Shown here piece by piece: positions 1 to 9,218 of a DNA stretch of 64,000 nt. The stretch is from assembly GCA_015063005.1 (NCBI GenBank), contig SUTF01000001.1, positions 62,001 to 126,000 on the forward strand, in the 5' to 3' direction. The notes under the pieces are model-generated. The model did no database searches. It was not told the origin of the DNA and was given only the letters and a program-made list of their open reading frames with translations. The DNA is from Methanobrevibacter millerae (GTDB taxonomy: Archaea; Methanobacteriota; Methanobacteria; Methanobacteriales; Methanobacteriaceae). Numbering within the stretch: the stretch's first letter is position 1; every line of letters starts with the position of its first letter. The position numbers and the translations under genes are program-made.

Positions 1-413
1 GACGTGAAATCATTGAGGAATCATTGACAAAAAGTGGAAAAATCATTATCACTACTACATTTGAGGAAGCTATTTATGTTACAAATGAATATGCGCCTGA
101 ACATTTAATCATATCCACAAAAGATGACGATGAAACACTCTCACAGATTAAAAACGCAGGTTCAATATTTTTAGGAAAATATTCCCCAGTAGCGGCAGGA
201 GATTATGGATCTGGAACAAATCACGTATTGCCTACTGGCGGTGGGGCAAAAATGTATTCTGGCCTTTCAACTGAAGCGTTTATCAAAAAGCCTACAGTTC
301 AAAGAATAACAAAAGAAGGTTTAGCACAATTATCCAAAACTTCAGTCCCAATAGCTGAATATGAAGGATTTTTCGCTCATTCAGATTCCTTTAAAAGAAG
401 ATTAGAAAAATAA
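1..413 (+). CDS. hisD: Histidinol dehydrogenase, C-terminal part (cut by window edge)
   Basis: Oxidises L-histidinol to L-histidine, the last two steps of histidine synthesis, with NAD and zinc. The frame is open from base 3, so the gene begins outside the window; the apparent TTG start at 24 is internal. Visible family marks are the PEHL segment, [14 protein letters not shown] (which includes the zinc-binding Asp region), [12 protein letters not shown] and the tail [10 protein letters not shown], which matches the conserved Glu/His pair near the HisD C terminus. About 137 residues of a protein that is usually near 430 are present. U-rich tracts follow the stop (about 430-460) and may end the transcript. 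Confidence 0.95.
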   Translation, partial: REIIEESLTKSGKIIITTTFEEAIYVTNEYAPEHLIISTKDDDETLSQIKNAGSIFLGKYSPVAAGDYGSGTNHVLPTGGGAKMYSGLSTEAFIKKPTVQRITKEGLAQLSKTSVPIAEYEGFFAHSDSFKRRLEK

Positions 414-583
414 TTTCTATCTTCAAAACTTTTTTTAGAATTCGCCACTCTCTTTTTTTAATTCAACTAGTCAATTTTTCTAAATTTTCTTAATGATTTT
501 GTTTAGACTTCAATCATGCTAAATCCTAAATTTTATAATAATTAATATCAAATATACGAATATAAAATTAAGGAGTTAATACA

Positions 584-1126
584 ATGGAAGAACTAGTAGA
601 TATGCGTGAAATGACAGAACAAGAACTAATAGAAGCAGGACAAATGGCTGAAATCGTATTTAAATTAAACCATACATTACCAAACAGCGAAGAATACAAC
701 AATCTATTAAAAGAATTGTTAGGCAATAATCTAGGCGAAAACAGTACAATTATAGCACCAATAGCTGGAGCCGCATTTGATCATATAAAAATCGGAGATA
801 ATGTTTTCATCAACTCAAATATCCTTTTGATGGCAAGAGGCGGAATAACAATAGAAGATAATGTGATGATTGCAGGAAATGTTCAGCTTCTTTCAAATAA
901 CCATGACGAGTATGACAGACAAATTCTAATCTGCAAACCTATTTTGATTAAAAAGGGAGCATGGATTGGAGCTGGGGCAAGCATATTGCCTGGAGTTACC
1001 GTTGGAAAGTATGCAATCGTTGGTGCCGGAGCAATAGTGACAAAAGACGTTCCCGACTATGCAGTTGTAGTAGGTTCACCTGCGAAAGTTGTTAAAACCT
1101 TAGACAAGGAAAAATTCGAAAAATAA
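584..1126 (+). CDS. Hexapeptide-repeat (left-handed beta-helix) O-acetyltransferase
   Basis: Likely transfers an acetyl group from acetyl-CoA to a sugar or similar hydroxyl acceptor in the cytoplasm. The 180 residues have a short helical N terminus, then repeated hexapeptide steps such as [13 protein letters not shown] and [14 protein letters not shown], the NNHD motif with the expected catalytic His, and the closing [18 protein letters not shown] and [10 protein letters not shown] motifs of the maltose/galactoside acetyltransferase group. An AAGGAG ribosome site lies 8 bases before the ATG. It stands alone, convergent with the next gene. The acceptor cannot be read from sequence. Confidence 0.88.
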   Translation: MEELVDMREMTEQELIEAGQMAEIVFKLNHTLPNSEEYNNLLKELLGNNLGENSTIIAPIAGAAFDHIKIGDNVFINSNILLMARGGITIEDNVMIAGNVQLLSNNHDEYDRQILICKPILIKKGAWIGAGASILPGVTVGKYAIVGAGAIVTKDVPDYAVVVGSPAKVVKTLDKEKFEK

Positions 1127-1193
1127 TTAAAGCATTACTTTATTGATGTTGTATAAATTTTATAAAAAAAGAAGAGAAGTGATATGAAATCAC

Positions 1194-1922
1194 TTAAATG
1201 TTTATAGATGCCGGCAAATTATGGGTGTTTCCATAATCTATCATAATACTTACACAGATATCCAACATTCTTGATGGTGAAATGTCAGCCACACCACCTG
1301 TGTAAACTCCAACATAATTTGGAAGAGCGCCGTTTCTATCAATCCATGATGAGAACCTGTTTGACATGTCCACATAATTTTCACGAGCAATAGTCTGTGA
1401 ATTATCACGACCGCTTGGATGAGGTGCACCTGAAGGATTTCCCACAGAAATTGTTGCATCAGGATTGCCTTGACCAATCAAAGCAACAGATTTGGATAAA
1501 ATATATGTACACTGCTCTTTTGTAAGAGAAAGTGACTGGAATTGCACTGGGAAATTACCGCCGGAATTCTTAATAGCCTGAGCTAATGCCGGAGCTTCAC
1601 TTACAGGAAAACTGCTTAATGAAACAGCTTTGGAGCTTGAAGGAGCTGCCTGTTGAGATTGACTGCCAGCAGTTGCACTGCTGGAAGAATCGCCATTGAA
1701 TAAACCAGTTCCAAAACCTACAAAAACAATTGCCAAAACAACAATAGCTGCAATCAAAACACCTATTATGATTTTTTTAGTTTTTTCATCATCATTGGAT
1801 GAAGTATTCACATTATTAGAAGCAGCATTGTTTACAGCATTTTTCTGCTTGATTTGGCTCCCACAATGTTTACAGAATTTTGAACCATCTTTAATTTCTT
1901 CCCCACATTTAGGACAATACAT
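1194..1922 (-). CDS. Zinc-ribbon membrane protein with pseudomurein-binding-like C-terminal domain
   Basis: A 242-residue protein. Residues 1-20 form a zinc ribbon (C3, C6, C17, C20). A lysine-rich linker and one transmembrane helix (about 50-71) follow, then a Ser/Ala/Gln-rich linker and a C-terminal domain. That domain contains RNGALPNYVGVYTGG followed by an ILDICVSIMID-type helix, which resembles pseudomurein-binding repeats (LPNYV core). I infer a ribbon inside the cell and a wall-binding domain outside. The start is set by GAGGT before the ATG. The cell-wall assignment is by motif resemblance only. Confidence 0.7.
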   Translation of the reverse strand: MYCPKCGEEIKDGSKFCKHCGSQIKQKNAVNNAASNNVNTSSNDDEKTKKIIIGVLIAAIVVLAIVFVGFGTGLFNGDSSSSATAGSQSQQAAPSSSKAVSLSSFPVSEAPALAQAIKNSGGNFPVQFQSLSLTKEQCTYILSKSVALIGQGNPDATISVGNPSGAPHPSGRDNSQTIARENYVDMSNRFSSWIDRNGALPNYVGVYTGGVADISPSRMLDICVSIMIDYGNTHNLPASINI

Positions 1923-2015
1923 AAAATACCTCTAAATCAATTATCTACTTAATTATTCTATGTTTCTTATTTAAAATATTTTTTTTATAAAATAAAAAAA
2001 AGGAAAAGATTGAAA

Positions 2016-3104
2016 TTATTTATCCATCTTTTCAATAAACTGTCCGGTGAATGCATCATATTTCATTTTTTCAACAACTTGACCAGAGGAATCTTTTAGT
2101 GAAACAATATAATAATCCCCATCTTCTTTAACTCCAACAGTATAACCCGGGTACTGTTTTTCGAGTTCAAGCTTAAATTCATCCATATCTACTTTTTGTT
2201 GGCCACTATCACCACCTGTTGATGAACCGCTATCGCCACTTGTAGAAGCTACACTGGAACCTGATGCACCATTGCCTGAAAGAAATGGAACAGAACCACC
2301 ATTTGATTGAGCTGCATCCCCATCAGCAGCAGAACCAGCATTTGAATCACCAGAACTTAAGAAACCAACAACATTAGAAACTTGTGGATTATCTAAAAGA
2401 GAAGTGTTTGCATTGTTTGCAACAGCACCATTTGAACTTGCACTGGCATTTGAACTAGCTGTTTGGGTAAATTCGCTTGCAGTGTATTGATCTAAAGTTC
2501 CTTGGTCAGAAGCAGCATTATATCCATCAACAATCATAGCAGTATTGTTTTGGAAAACAGCAGCATTAAATATATCATTATTAACTTGTAAAACAAGAGC
2601 TTTTATCAAATAAAAATCATTATGGATTTCCAAATGAGGTGGAGGAGCAATACCTGGAACAACAGGTTTTGGTTTTACACTTTTTTGGTGATTAGAGAAA
2701 ACTACACTGTTAGCCATGTCAGTTACTAAATTTTGATCTTTTGCTCCAAGCGCAACAGCTTCCTTACCATTAGTGATTAACACGTTAGTATCATCCCCCT
2801 GTACAAATGCAACTGATTGTGGAGGTTGATTTTTTAAAGCGATTACTGAAGCACCAGTAACACCTTTCAAATAATTACTTGCTGAAGCATTATCCTTAAA
2901 CGGATGAATGGCAATACCATATTTACTGTCAGCATAACCATCGTTAGTCTTTACAAAATTTGCATCTGACGGTACATTAACTTTTATACCATCAAAATCT
3001 ACCTGTTTCATAGGGCCATTGCTTAGAAGTGTTGCCCCAACAACACCCGCTGTAATAATCCCTACGATAACTATAAGAAAAATTATGTGAGAATTAAGTT
3101 TCAT
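2016..3104 (-). CDS. Predicted membrane-anchored surface protein with low-complexity linker
   Basis: Unknown function. 362 residues: an N-terminal transmembrane helix (about 6-27), a globular domain that begins DFDGIKVNVPSDANF and runs to about residue 145, a long Ala/Ser/Asn/Gly-rich stretch (about 210-300), and a C-terminal 60-residue domain with YPGYTVGVKEDGDYYIVSL that looks PepSY-like. I chose the ATG at 3104 because AGGTGAT sits 7 bases before it; a GTG further upstream lies inside that ribosome site. It is divergent from the zinc-ribbon gene at 3222. The domain naming is tentative. Confidence 0.65.
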   Translation of the reverse strand: MKLNSHIIFLIVIVGIITAGVVGATLLSNGPMKQVDFDGIKVNVPSDANFVKTNDGYADSKYGIAIHPFKDNASASNYLKGVTGASVIALKNQPPQSVAFVQGDDTNVLITNGKEAVALGAKDQNLVTDMANSVVFSNHQKSVKPKPVVPGIAPPPHLEIHNDFYLIKALVLQVNNDIFNAAVFQNNTAMIVDGYNAASDQGTLDQYTASEFTQTASSNASASSNGAVANNANTSLLDNPQVSNVVGFLSSGDSNAGSAADGDAAQSNGGSVPFLSGNGASGSSVASTSGDSGSSTGGDSGQQKVDMDEFKLELEKQYPGYTVGVKEDGDYYIVSLKDSSGQVVEKMKYDAFTGQFIEKMDK

Positions 3105-3221
3105 AAGAAAAATCACCTAAATTATATATAATTTATACACATAAATATTTATAGATAATATTATATAAAATTTGTTTATGTCTACATCATAATATGATAA
3201 TAACAAACAGGTGTTGAAAAA

Positions 3222-4076
3222 ATGGTTAAATGTCCAAACTGTGGAGAAGAATCCGAATCCAATTTCTGTCCAAATTGTGGTGAAAAATTAGAAGCGGAAA
3301 TTACATGTCCTCACTGTCAATCTAAAATCGAAGCAGGTTCTCTTTTTTGTTCAGAATGCGGTGAGAAAATTGAAACTGATGAAAAAGAAGAGGATGAAAA
3401 AACTCCAGACAAAGAAGATACAATAGAAAAAAAAGAAACTGATGAAAAAACTCCAGACAAAGAAGATACAATAGAAAAAAAAGAAACTGATGAAAAAGAC
3501 AAAAATGAAGAGAAAAAATCCTCAGATAACAATGAAACTTCCAATAAAGAAGACAAAAATGCTAAATATTGTCCGCATTGTAGTGAAAAGTTGGATGAAG
3601 ACGGAGCAATATTCTGTTCCAACTGTGGAAAAATGGTAGAAGTTGATGAATATTCATTTAACGGAATCATTCAAAGCATTAAATTTAAACGATTGATTAT
3701 TGTATCATTGTTAGGATTTGTGGTTACATTTGTACTGGGAATAATTCTTTCATTTGTAGCAGGAGCAATCGGATCCCAATCCATAACATATCCTGTATTT
3801 TTAATAATCGCATTATTTATTGGCATTGGATTTTTCGCATCATTTTTCAAGGATATACTCAATTCAGGCCTTTGCGGAATCATAATAGGACTTTTATTTG
3901 GAATATTAGCAAATACTGCAGTTGAAATATCAACAGGATTTGCATATAGCTACACAATATTTTCAGGATATGAAATCGCAATATTCACTGTTTTAGGCTT
4001 GATATTTGCTTTAATAGCAAACAAACTCTTAAGAAATATCGTTTTAAAATATGTCAATGCAGATAACATATTTTAA
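3222..4076 (+). CDS. Multi-zinc-ribbon membrane protein
   Basis: Unknown function. 284 residues with three CxxC-CxxC zinc ribbons (two adjacent within residues 1-47, the third at about 116-137) separated by a very acidic/lysine linker. That linker contains a perfect 16-residue duplication (see repeat 3393-3488). The C-terminal half has about four transmembrane helices (from residue 158 on), with gly/ala-rich helices like other small archaeal zinc-ribbon membrane proteins. GGTG precedes the ATG. The ribbons are probably cytoplasmic and may bind nucleic acid or protein; this is inference. Confidence 0.7.
   Translation: MVKCPNCGEESESNFCPNCGEKLEAEITCPHCQSKIEAGSLFCSECGEKIETDEKEEDEKTPDKEDTIEKKETDEKTPDKEDTIEKKETDEKDKNEEKKSSDNNETSNKEDKNAKYCPHCSEKLDEDGAIFCSNCGKMVEVDEYSFNGIIQSIKFKRLIIVSLLGFVVTFVLGIILSFVAGAIGSQSITYPVFLIIALFIGIGFFASFFKDILNSGLCGIIIGLLFGILANTAVEISTGFAYSYTIFSGYEIAIFTVLGLIFALIANKLLRNIVLKYVNADNIF
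3393..3488 (+). repeat. Perfect 48-nt tandem duplication inside the zinc-ribbon gene
   Basis: Two head-to-tail identical 48-base units, 3393-3440 and 3441-3488, each encoding DEKTPDKEDTIEKKET. The reading frame is kept. No base differs between the copies, so the duplication is recent or maintained by slippage or recombination. Confidence 0.95.
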
Positions 4077-4189
4077 AAATATTTTTCTATTTTTTATTTT
4101 TTTAATTAAATTAACATACTTTTATTAAAGATAAATTATAAATTTAAATGCATAATGAAAATTTAATTTTATAACCTGAGGTGAATTAA

Positions 4190-5509
4190 TTGCAAGGTTT
4201 ATTAAATGATTGGAGAAGAACTAATTACGCTAAAGATACAACTCCAGAAATCGCTGGAGAAGATGTTACAATCATGGGATGGGTTCATGAAATCCGTGAT
4301 TTAGGCGGAATCATCTTTGTAATCATCCGTGATGTAACAGGCAGAGTACAAATCACAGCACCTTCCAAAAAGGTAGATGCTGAAATATTAGAAGAGCTAA
4401 GAGCTTTCAGAAAAGAGTCTGTTGTAGCAGTTAAAGGTACTGTTCAGGAAGCTGGAAAAGCACCTAACGGTGTTGAAATCATTCCTAAAGAAATTAAAAT
4501 GTTAAACTTATCAAATCAACCTTTACCAATGGATCCAACTGAAAAGGTAAAAGCTGAAATTGATACCAGACTCAATTCAAGATTCTTGGATTTAAGAAAA
4601 GAAAATGTATCTGCAATATTCAAAATTAAAGGACAAATGTTCCACACTATCAGAGATTTCTTTTATGAAAATGGATTTTATGAAATTAATACTCCTAAGC
4701 TCGTAGCATCAGCTACTGAAGGTGGAACAGAATTATTCCCTATCACTTACTTTGAAAAAGAAGCATTCCTCGGTCAATCCCCACAATTATACAAACAGAT
4801 GATGATGAGTAGTGGAATGGACAAAGTATTTGAAATCGGTCAGATTTTCAGAGCAGAAGAGCATGATACCTTAAGACACTTGAATGAAGCCGTTTCCATC
4901 GATGCTGAAGCTTCATTTATGGATGATGAGGACATGATGAAAGTCTTAAATGACATGCTTGTAAACGTCATAAGCGACATCAACGAAAACTGTTCAGAAG
5001 AATTGGAAATTTTAGGTCATGAATTGCCTGAAGCTGAAGGAGAATTCCCTAAAGTCACCTATGATGAAGCAGTAGACATAATCAATTCTAAAGGCGTTGA
5101 AATGGACTGGGGAGAAGACTTATCACGTGACGCTGAAAAAGCATTAGGCGACACTATGGGAGGATTCTACTTCTTGACCAAATGGCCTTCCGCAATCAAG
5201 CCATTCTATGTAATGCCATTTGAAGATGATGAAAAATATGCACATGCATTCGACTTGATGTACAACAACTTGGAGTTATCTTCAGGTGCTACTCGTGTAC
5301 ACCAATACGATTTACTTGTAAAACAGATTGAGGAAAGAGACTTAAACCCAGACGGATTCGGAAGCTATCTAAAAGCATTCGAATACGGAATGCCTCCTCA
5401 TGCAGGATGGGGTGTAGGTGCTGACAGATTGACTATGGTACTTACAGGATCCGAAAACATTCGTGAATGTGTACTCTTCCCAAGAGACAGACACAGATTA
5501 ACTCCATAG
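4190..5509 (+). CDS. aspS: Aspartyl-tRNA synthetase (archaeal type, probably non-discriminating)
   Basis: Charges tRNA with aspartate. The 439 residues show an N-terminal OB fold ([18 protein letters not shown]), class II motif 2 (IFRAEEHDT) and motif 3 ([13 protein letters not shown]), the short archaeal/eukaryal form without the bacterial insert. Translation starts at TTG 4190, because GAGGTGA lies just upstream and no nearby ATG has a ribosome site. In methanogens this enzyme commonly also charges tRNA-Asn, which a GatCAB amidotransferase then corrects; gatA is at 54972. The FAD oxidoreductase at 5516 follows with only 6 bases between. Confidence 0.95.
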   Translation: MQGLLNDWRRTNYAKDTTPEIAGEDVTIMGWVHEIRDLGGIIFVIIRDVTGRVQITAPSKKVDAEILEELRAFRKESVVAVKGTVQEAGKAPNGVEIIPKEIKMLNLSNQPLPMDPTEKVKAEIDTRLNSRFLDLRKENVSAIFKIKGQMFHTIRDFFYENGFYEINTPKLVASATEGGTELFPITYFEKEAFLGQSPQLYKQMMMSSGMDKVFEIGQIFRAEEHDTLRHLNEAVSIDAEASFMDDEDMMKVLNDMLVNVISDINENCSEELEILGHELPEAEGEFPKVTYDEAVDIINSKGVEMDWGEDLSRDAEKALGDTMGGFYFLTKWPSAIKPFYVMPFEDDEKYAHAFDLMYNNLELSSGATRVHQYDLLVKQIEERDLNPDGFGSYLKAFEYGMPPHAGWGVGADRLTMVLTGSENIRECVLFPRDRHRLTP

Positions 5510-5515
5510 ATAAAA

Positions 5516-6700
5516 ATGGAATATGATATAGCTATTATAGGTGGTGGTCCTGCCGGAATTATGGCAGCAATTGCTTGTCCGGCGGACTTGAATGTAGTAT
5601 TGCTTGAAAAAAACTCCTCACTTGGTGTTAAATTACTTTTAACAGGAGGAGGAAGATGCAATATTACCAACAACAAACCACTTAAACAGCTATTAACTTT
5701 TTTTGATGAAAAGAATTTTTTAAAGCACTCATTTTACACTTTTACAAATGATGACCTGTTTTCACTTTTTGATTTTGGATTTATTGAAGAGGACAACAAC
5801 AGAATTTTTCCTGAAAGTGAAAAATCAATCGATGTTTTAAACGGCCTTAAAAAGCATTTAAAGGATGTTGAAATCAGATATGACTATGAAGTTAGAAAAA
5901 TTACTGATAATTTTATAATAAACGATGAAATCAAAGCTAAAAAAGTTATAATAGCTACAGGTGGAGTGACATATCCTCAAACAGGATGTGATTCCAGCAA
6001 TTATTTTCTAACCGATATGCCATTGACCAAAATAAAATATGGACTCTCACCATTAGTGACAAAAGAGGACTTAAGTGCAATAGCCGGCATTACCCTAAAG
6101 AATGTTGAATGCATCTATAAGAAAACCCGAGTTAAAGGTGATGTATTGATAAGCCATGTCGGCCTGACAGGACCTGGAATCATTGATTTGAGCAGCAAAA
6201 TATCAAAGGACTTGGATTATAATCTTCTAGAGGACAAATGTGACATAAGATGTGAAGTAAGCATTGATTTATTTCCAGAACTATCACGTGAAGATTTAAA
6301 GTCAAAATTAAGCAGTGACTTTTCTAAAAAAGGAAAAACTCAAATTAAAAACTACTTAAAGGAATATTTAACAAATAACTTCATAGAATATTTCCTGAAT
6401 AGTATTGATTTAGCTTCCGATACCCAATTAAGCAGAATCAATAAGAAAAGTAAAAACAGATTAGTTGAGAATCTTAAAAGATTTACATTTGAAATTGTTG
6501 ACTTCAACAAAGACCTGGCAAAGGTTACAGTCGGCGGGATTGAGCTAAAAAATATCAATCCAAAAACTATGGAGTCAAAAATAACCTCAAATCTTTACTT
6601 TGCCGGCGAAGTTCTTGACCTTGATGGACCTACAGGAGGATATAATTTAAAAATTGCCTTTTCGACAGGTTTTTTAGCTGGAAAATCTGCAAGCGAATAA
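5516..6700 (+). CDS. HI0933/BaiN-type FAD-dependent oxidoreductase
   Basis: Flavoprotein of the HI0933-like family, substrate unknown. 394 residues begin with a Rossmann FAD motif (IAIIGGGPAGIMAA), the second family block KLLLTGGGRCNITN at about 43-56, an internal VIIATGG, and a C-terminal FAD block (LYFAGEVLDLDGPTGGYNL). It sits 6 bases behind aspS without its own ribosome site, so it is probably translated with aspS. Length and motif order match the family. The physiological reaction of these proteins is mostly undefined. Confidence 0.88.
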   Translation: MEYDIAIIGGGPAGIMAAIACPADLNVVLLEKNSSLGVKLLLTGGGRCNITNNKPLKQLLTFFDEKNFLKHSFYTFTNDDLFSLFDFGFIEEDNNRIFPESEKSIDVLNGLKKHLKDVEIRYDYEVRKITDNFIINDEIKAKKVIIATGGVTYPQTGCDSSNYFLTDMPLTKIKYGLSPLVTKEDLSAIAGITLKNVECIYKKTRVKGDVLISHVGLTGPGIIDLSSKISKDLDYNLLEDKCDIRCEVSIDLFPELSREDLKSKLSSDFSKKGKTQIKNYLKEYLTNNFIEYFLNSIDLASDTQLSRINKKSKNRLVENLKRFTFEIVDFNKDLAKVTVGGIELKNINPKTMESKITSNLYFAGEVLDLDGPTGGYNLKIAFSTGFLAGKSASE

Positions 6701-6819
6701 TAATATTTACTATAAAAATTTTCGATGTATATAGCTATAATCTCTTATTCAGTAGGATTTAGAGAATCAAAAAGATTTCAACCATCCCTATCAATAATCG
6801 TGACTTTTACGGAGGAAAT
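6700..6819 (-). pseudogene. Decayed third copy of the small JAB-associated gene
   Basis: Read on the minus strand from 6819, the frame gives VTIIDRDG, then a stop where the intact copies have Trp, then NPTE followed by another stop. The start codon has become ATT. The leader before the start (about 6820-6835) is also recognisable. It is therefore a dead paralog of the genes at 7580-7747 and 6871-7014; its exact 3' limit is unclear. Confidence 0.8.
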
Positions 6820-6870
6820 GTTAATGATTCCCCTTACATAACTCATTAATATAACTTAATATGAGTTAAT

Positions 6871-7014
6871 TTATCCAAATGAAGAATAATACCATTTTCT
6901 ATAACTATATTCTATATTTTTAACAGCTTCACGATGTTCTTCTTCAGTGGGATTTGTAGAACCAATAGGATCCCAGCCATCCCTATCAATAATAGTAGCT
7001 TTTTCAGGTGACAT
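6871..7014 (-). CDS. Small protein, second copy of the JAB-associated partner (47 aa)
   Basis: A short open frame of unknown function, MSPEKATIIDRDGWDPIG at the N terminus, then NPTEEEHREAV and an aromatic tail ending in SSFG. The first 30 residues are close to those of the 55-residue protein at 7580-7747; the C terminus differs. The same leader with GAGGT and 9-base spacing precedes the ATG. Upstream, the last residues of a JAB-like gene (EVRYH then stop) are still readable, so the copy arose by duplicating the end of the gene pair. It may be expressed, but no promoter is apparent. Confidence 0.6.
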   Translation of the reverse strand: MSPEKATIIDRDGWDPIGSTNPTEEEHREAVKNIEYSYRKWYYSSFG

Positions 7015-7189
7015 GTTAATGATACCTCACTTCAGTTAATTAAATATTATGTTTTATTTCATTTTTTATATATCATATCAAAAATTCAGAATAGAGATTA
7101 TTAGAAAAATCTGAACCATGAAAGACGATTTTAAATAAAAATCACCAACATTACAGCACTGTTAATATTTTATGAGTTGTTGTTTTAGA

Positions 7190-7447
7190 TTTTGGTTTTT
7201 TCGTGCAGGACATTACATTCGTACCATCGTATTCTCATGCGTCATAAGTAATTTTTAACGCCGTTTACTATTTTGAATCTTTTTTTTAAATTTCTTTGAA
7301 AGGATTATTTTAAAAAATCCTTCGAGTATATTGTTGGTTTTTGGAATGTCTTTTCTTTTGATGTGGTTTATTGTTTGTCAAGTCTTTTTTAAGATTTTTA
7401 ATGAATTTTGCTATTTCTTTGGGTAAAAAGTCTAATTGATTGTACAT
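7190..7447 (-). pseudogene. Degraded transposase C terminus
   Basis: Three minus-strand frames can be joined into a transposase-like end: a segment starting MYNQLDFLPKEIAKFIKNL, then TNNILEGFFKIILSKKF, then RFKIVNGVKNYL, an in-frame stop, and MRIRWYE. The TNN-x-LE / FF and RxRW pattern is typical of the C-terminal part of several IS transposases. At least two frameshifts and one stop are needed, so it is a relic. No terminal inverted repeats were found. It lies between copies of the small JAB-associated gene. Confidence 0.6.
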
Positions 7448-7579
7448 TGTGCTTTTTTAGGTGAAAAAAGTTTATTTGTTAATCAAATCCCTTTTTTACC
7501 AATATAAACGAATATTTTGAATGCTATGCTAAAAAGATTCTTACATAAAGTTAATAAAAAAAGAATATGGATTATAACT

Positions 7580-7747
7580 TCATATATCAACAAATGTTGA
7601 TTTTTGAAGTTTCAAATTTATTCCTAATTCATCATAAAAATCTTCGATAGCTTTTTCAGCCTCTAATTTCTCTTCTTCAGTAGGATTTACAGATCCAATA
7701 GGATCCCAACCATCCCTATCAATAATAGTAACTTTATCTGGTGACAT
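7580..7747 (-). CDS. Small conserved partner of the JAB-like protein (55 aa)
   Basis: Unknown function. It reads MSPDKVTIIDRDGWDPIG, then NPTEEEKLEAEKAIEDFYDELG (split here: a Pro-Thr turn followed by an acidic amphipathic helix) and ends TFVDI. The ATG at 7747 lies one base after the stop of the JAB-like gene, and its ribosome site GAGGT is inside the end of that gene, so the two are translationally coupled. Two further copies downstream (6871-7014, and a dead one near 6819) share the DRDGW core. The pairing suggests a protein partner or regulator of the JAB-like protein; this is inference. Confidence 0.75.
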   Translation of the reverse strand: MSPDKVTIIDRDGWDPIGSVNPTEEEKLEAEKAIEDFYDELGINLKLQKSTFVDI

Positions 7748-7748
7748 G

Positions 7749-8426
7749 TTAATGATACCTCACTTTACTTAAATTAATATTAATTTTAATTTTATTATTT
7801 ATATATTTTAACAAAGAATCACCATATACTTTACTTTCATCATTTTCAAAATGAATAGAATGAAAATAAAATAATTTTGCTTTTCCCCTAATTTCTTCAA
7901 CAACCTCTTTATCAAAAACTCCTTTTGCTTCCAAAATCCAAAATTCATCATATCCGCATATTAACTCATAATCTTCATTTTCTATTTCTAAAATTTGAAA
8001 ATTTTTACCTGAGGGAGCTGACAAAAACCCTTTGGGATGATTATGGATGCTGGCTACATTTTTACCTTTAAAATGAATTTCATATATTTCTTCCCTAATT
8101 CTTCCATCAAGATTATCCTCAACAAAACAGTATATGATTTCTCCCGTCTTATAATCAAAGAAAAGCATACATTCGTAGGAAAGATGTGCAGTTTTTCTTC
8201 TAAACAAGTCAACTAGCTTAACTGCTTTTTGGCTGAATTCATCAGGTAAATCTTCACTTGATATGGATGGTATATCCCAGTCCACATCCAGATGGCAATA
8301 CTTCAAAAATTCCTGGTCTTTGAGCCTCAATTCAAAGGGCAACACAAAGGCTCCCTTGTCATCGATTTTGAAATCATCAATAAATGACATCAAAGATGTT
8401 TTTAAATTTTTTCTAATAGCTAACAT
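7749..8426 (-). CDS. JAB/MPN-like protein (putative metalloprotease fold)
   Basis: 225 residues. The core about 85-170 has YECMLFFDYKTGEI, then ASIHNHPKGFLSAPSGKN and EDYELICGYDEFWILEAKG. The HxHP-x7-SxxN series resembles the JAMM metal motif (HxHP..SxxD) with Asn in place of the last Asp, so metal binding or catalysis is uncertain. A TATA-like TTTATATACT about 28 bases upstream of the ATG, with no ribosome site, fits a leaderless transcript. It is coupled to the small gene at 7580-7747. Possible jobs are peptide processing, deubiquitinase-like activity or a toxin domain; the sequence does not decide. Confidence 0.65.
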   Translation of the reverse strand: MLAIRKNLKTSLMSFIDDFKIDDKGAFVLPFELRLKDQEFLKYCHLDVDWDIPSISSEDLPDEFSQKAVKLVDLFRRKTAHLSYECMLFFDYKTGEIIYCFVEDNLDGRIREEIYEIHFKGKNVASIHNHPKGFLSAPSGKNFQILEIENEDYELICGYDEFWILEAKGVFDKEVVEEIRGKAKLFYFHSIHFENDESKVYGDSLLKYINNKIKININLSKVRYH

Positions 8427-8580
8427 AATTGTTAATTAGTTAAAAAAGTATATAAATTAGCCATTTTCAAATAAAAACAATTTTACTGCCTTATTTCATT
8501 ATTATCATCACTTTGAAATTTTTCAATGATTATGCCAAATACTAAAATATTTTAACTGTTTTTTTACATATAATTATAAT

Positions 8581-9210
8581 ATGACAGACCAAATGTTTAT
8601 GGGTGCATCAACTAAACAAGGCTATGATATCGCTACCAAAAGTAGAGAGATTATCCGTGGCCTTATAGGTGATGAAATTAAGGATTTGAAACCTGCTGAA
8701 AAAGACATTGTAGAACGTATCGTTCACTCAACAGCTGATCCGGAATATGCAAAATTAGTCCATATAAGCGATGACTTTGTTGACGTTGCCATGAAGTCAT
8801 TGAGAAACAATGAAACAATATTAACTGACATTAATATGGTTAAATATGGAATAACACGATATGATGGTGGAGTGGAGTGCTACATCAAAAATGAGGAAGT
8901 TAAAAAAATAGCTAAAGAGCATCAAATCACAAGGGCAGCTGCTGCCATCAGGTATGCGAGCCAAAATGATTTTGAAGGAATTGTCGTTTCAGGCAATGCT
9001 CCGACTGCTGTATTTGAAGCAATGGACTTATACGAAAAAGGTGAAATAAATCTTAAGGCAATAGTGGGAGTTCCTGTTGGTTTTGTTGGAGCTGCCGATT
9101 CCAAGGAAGCCTTGAGAAATTCAAATATACCTAATGTCATCACTGAAGGACCTAAAGGTGGAACACCTATAGCAGTTGCTTGTGTAAACTCATTAATCCA
9201 ACATTTATAA
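8581..9210 (+). CDS. cbiC: Cobalt-precorrin-8 methylmutase
   Basis: Moves the C-11 methyl to C-12 to give cobyrinate in anaerobic cobamide synthesis, the cofactor of methyl transfer in methanogenesis. The 209 residues match Cbi[13 protein letters not shown] with the catalytic His (residue 49), [33 protein letters not shown] and [15 protein letters not shown]. No ribosome site precedes the ATG, and an AT-rich TATA-like stretch lies just upstream, so the transcript may be leaderless. It leads the run cbiC-hemL-signal peptidase-argS, and hemL (tetrapyrrole supply) fits the pathway. Confidence 0.94.
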   Translation: MTDQMFMGASTKQGYDIATKSREIIRGLIGDEIKDLKPAEKDIVERIVHSTADPEYAKLVHISDDFVDVAMKSLRNNETILTDINMVKYGITRYDGGVECYIKNEEVKKIAKEHQITRAAAAIRYASQNDFEGIVVSGNAPTAVFEAMDLYEKGEINLKAIVGVPVGFVGAADSKEALRNSNIPNVITEGPKGGTPIAVACVNSLIQHL

Positions 9211-9218
9211 GTGATAAA

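Noticed and set aside
9180-9218. N-terminal extension of hemL
   Set aside because: It overlaps the end of cbiC, has no ribosome site and no family similarity; ATG 9219 follows GTGAT.
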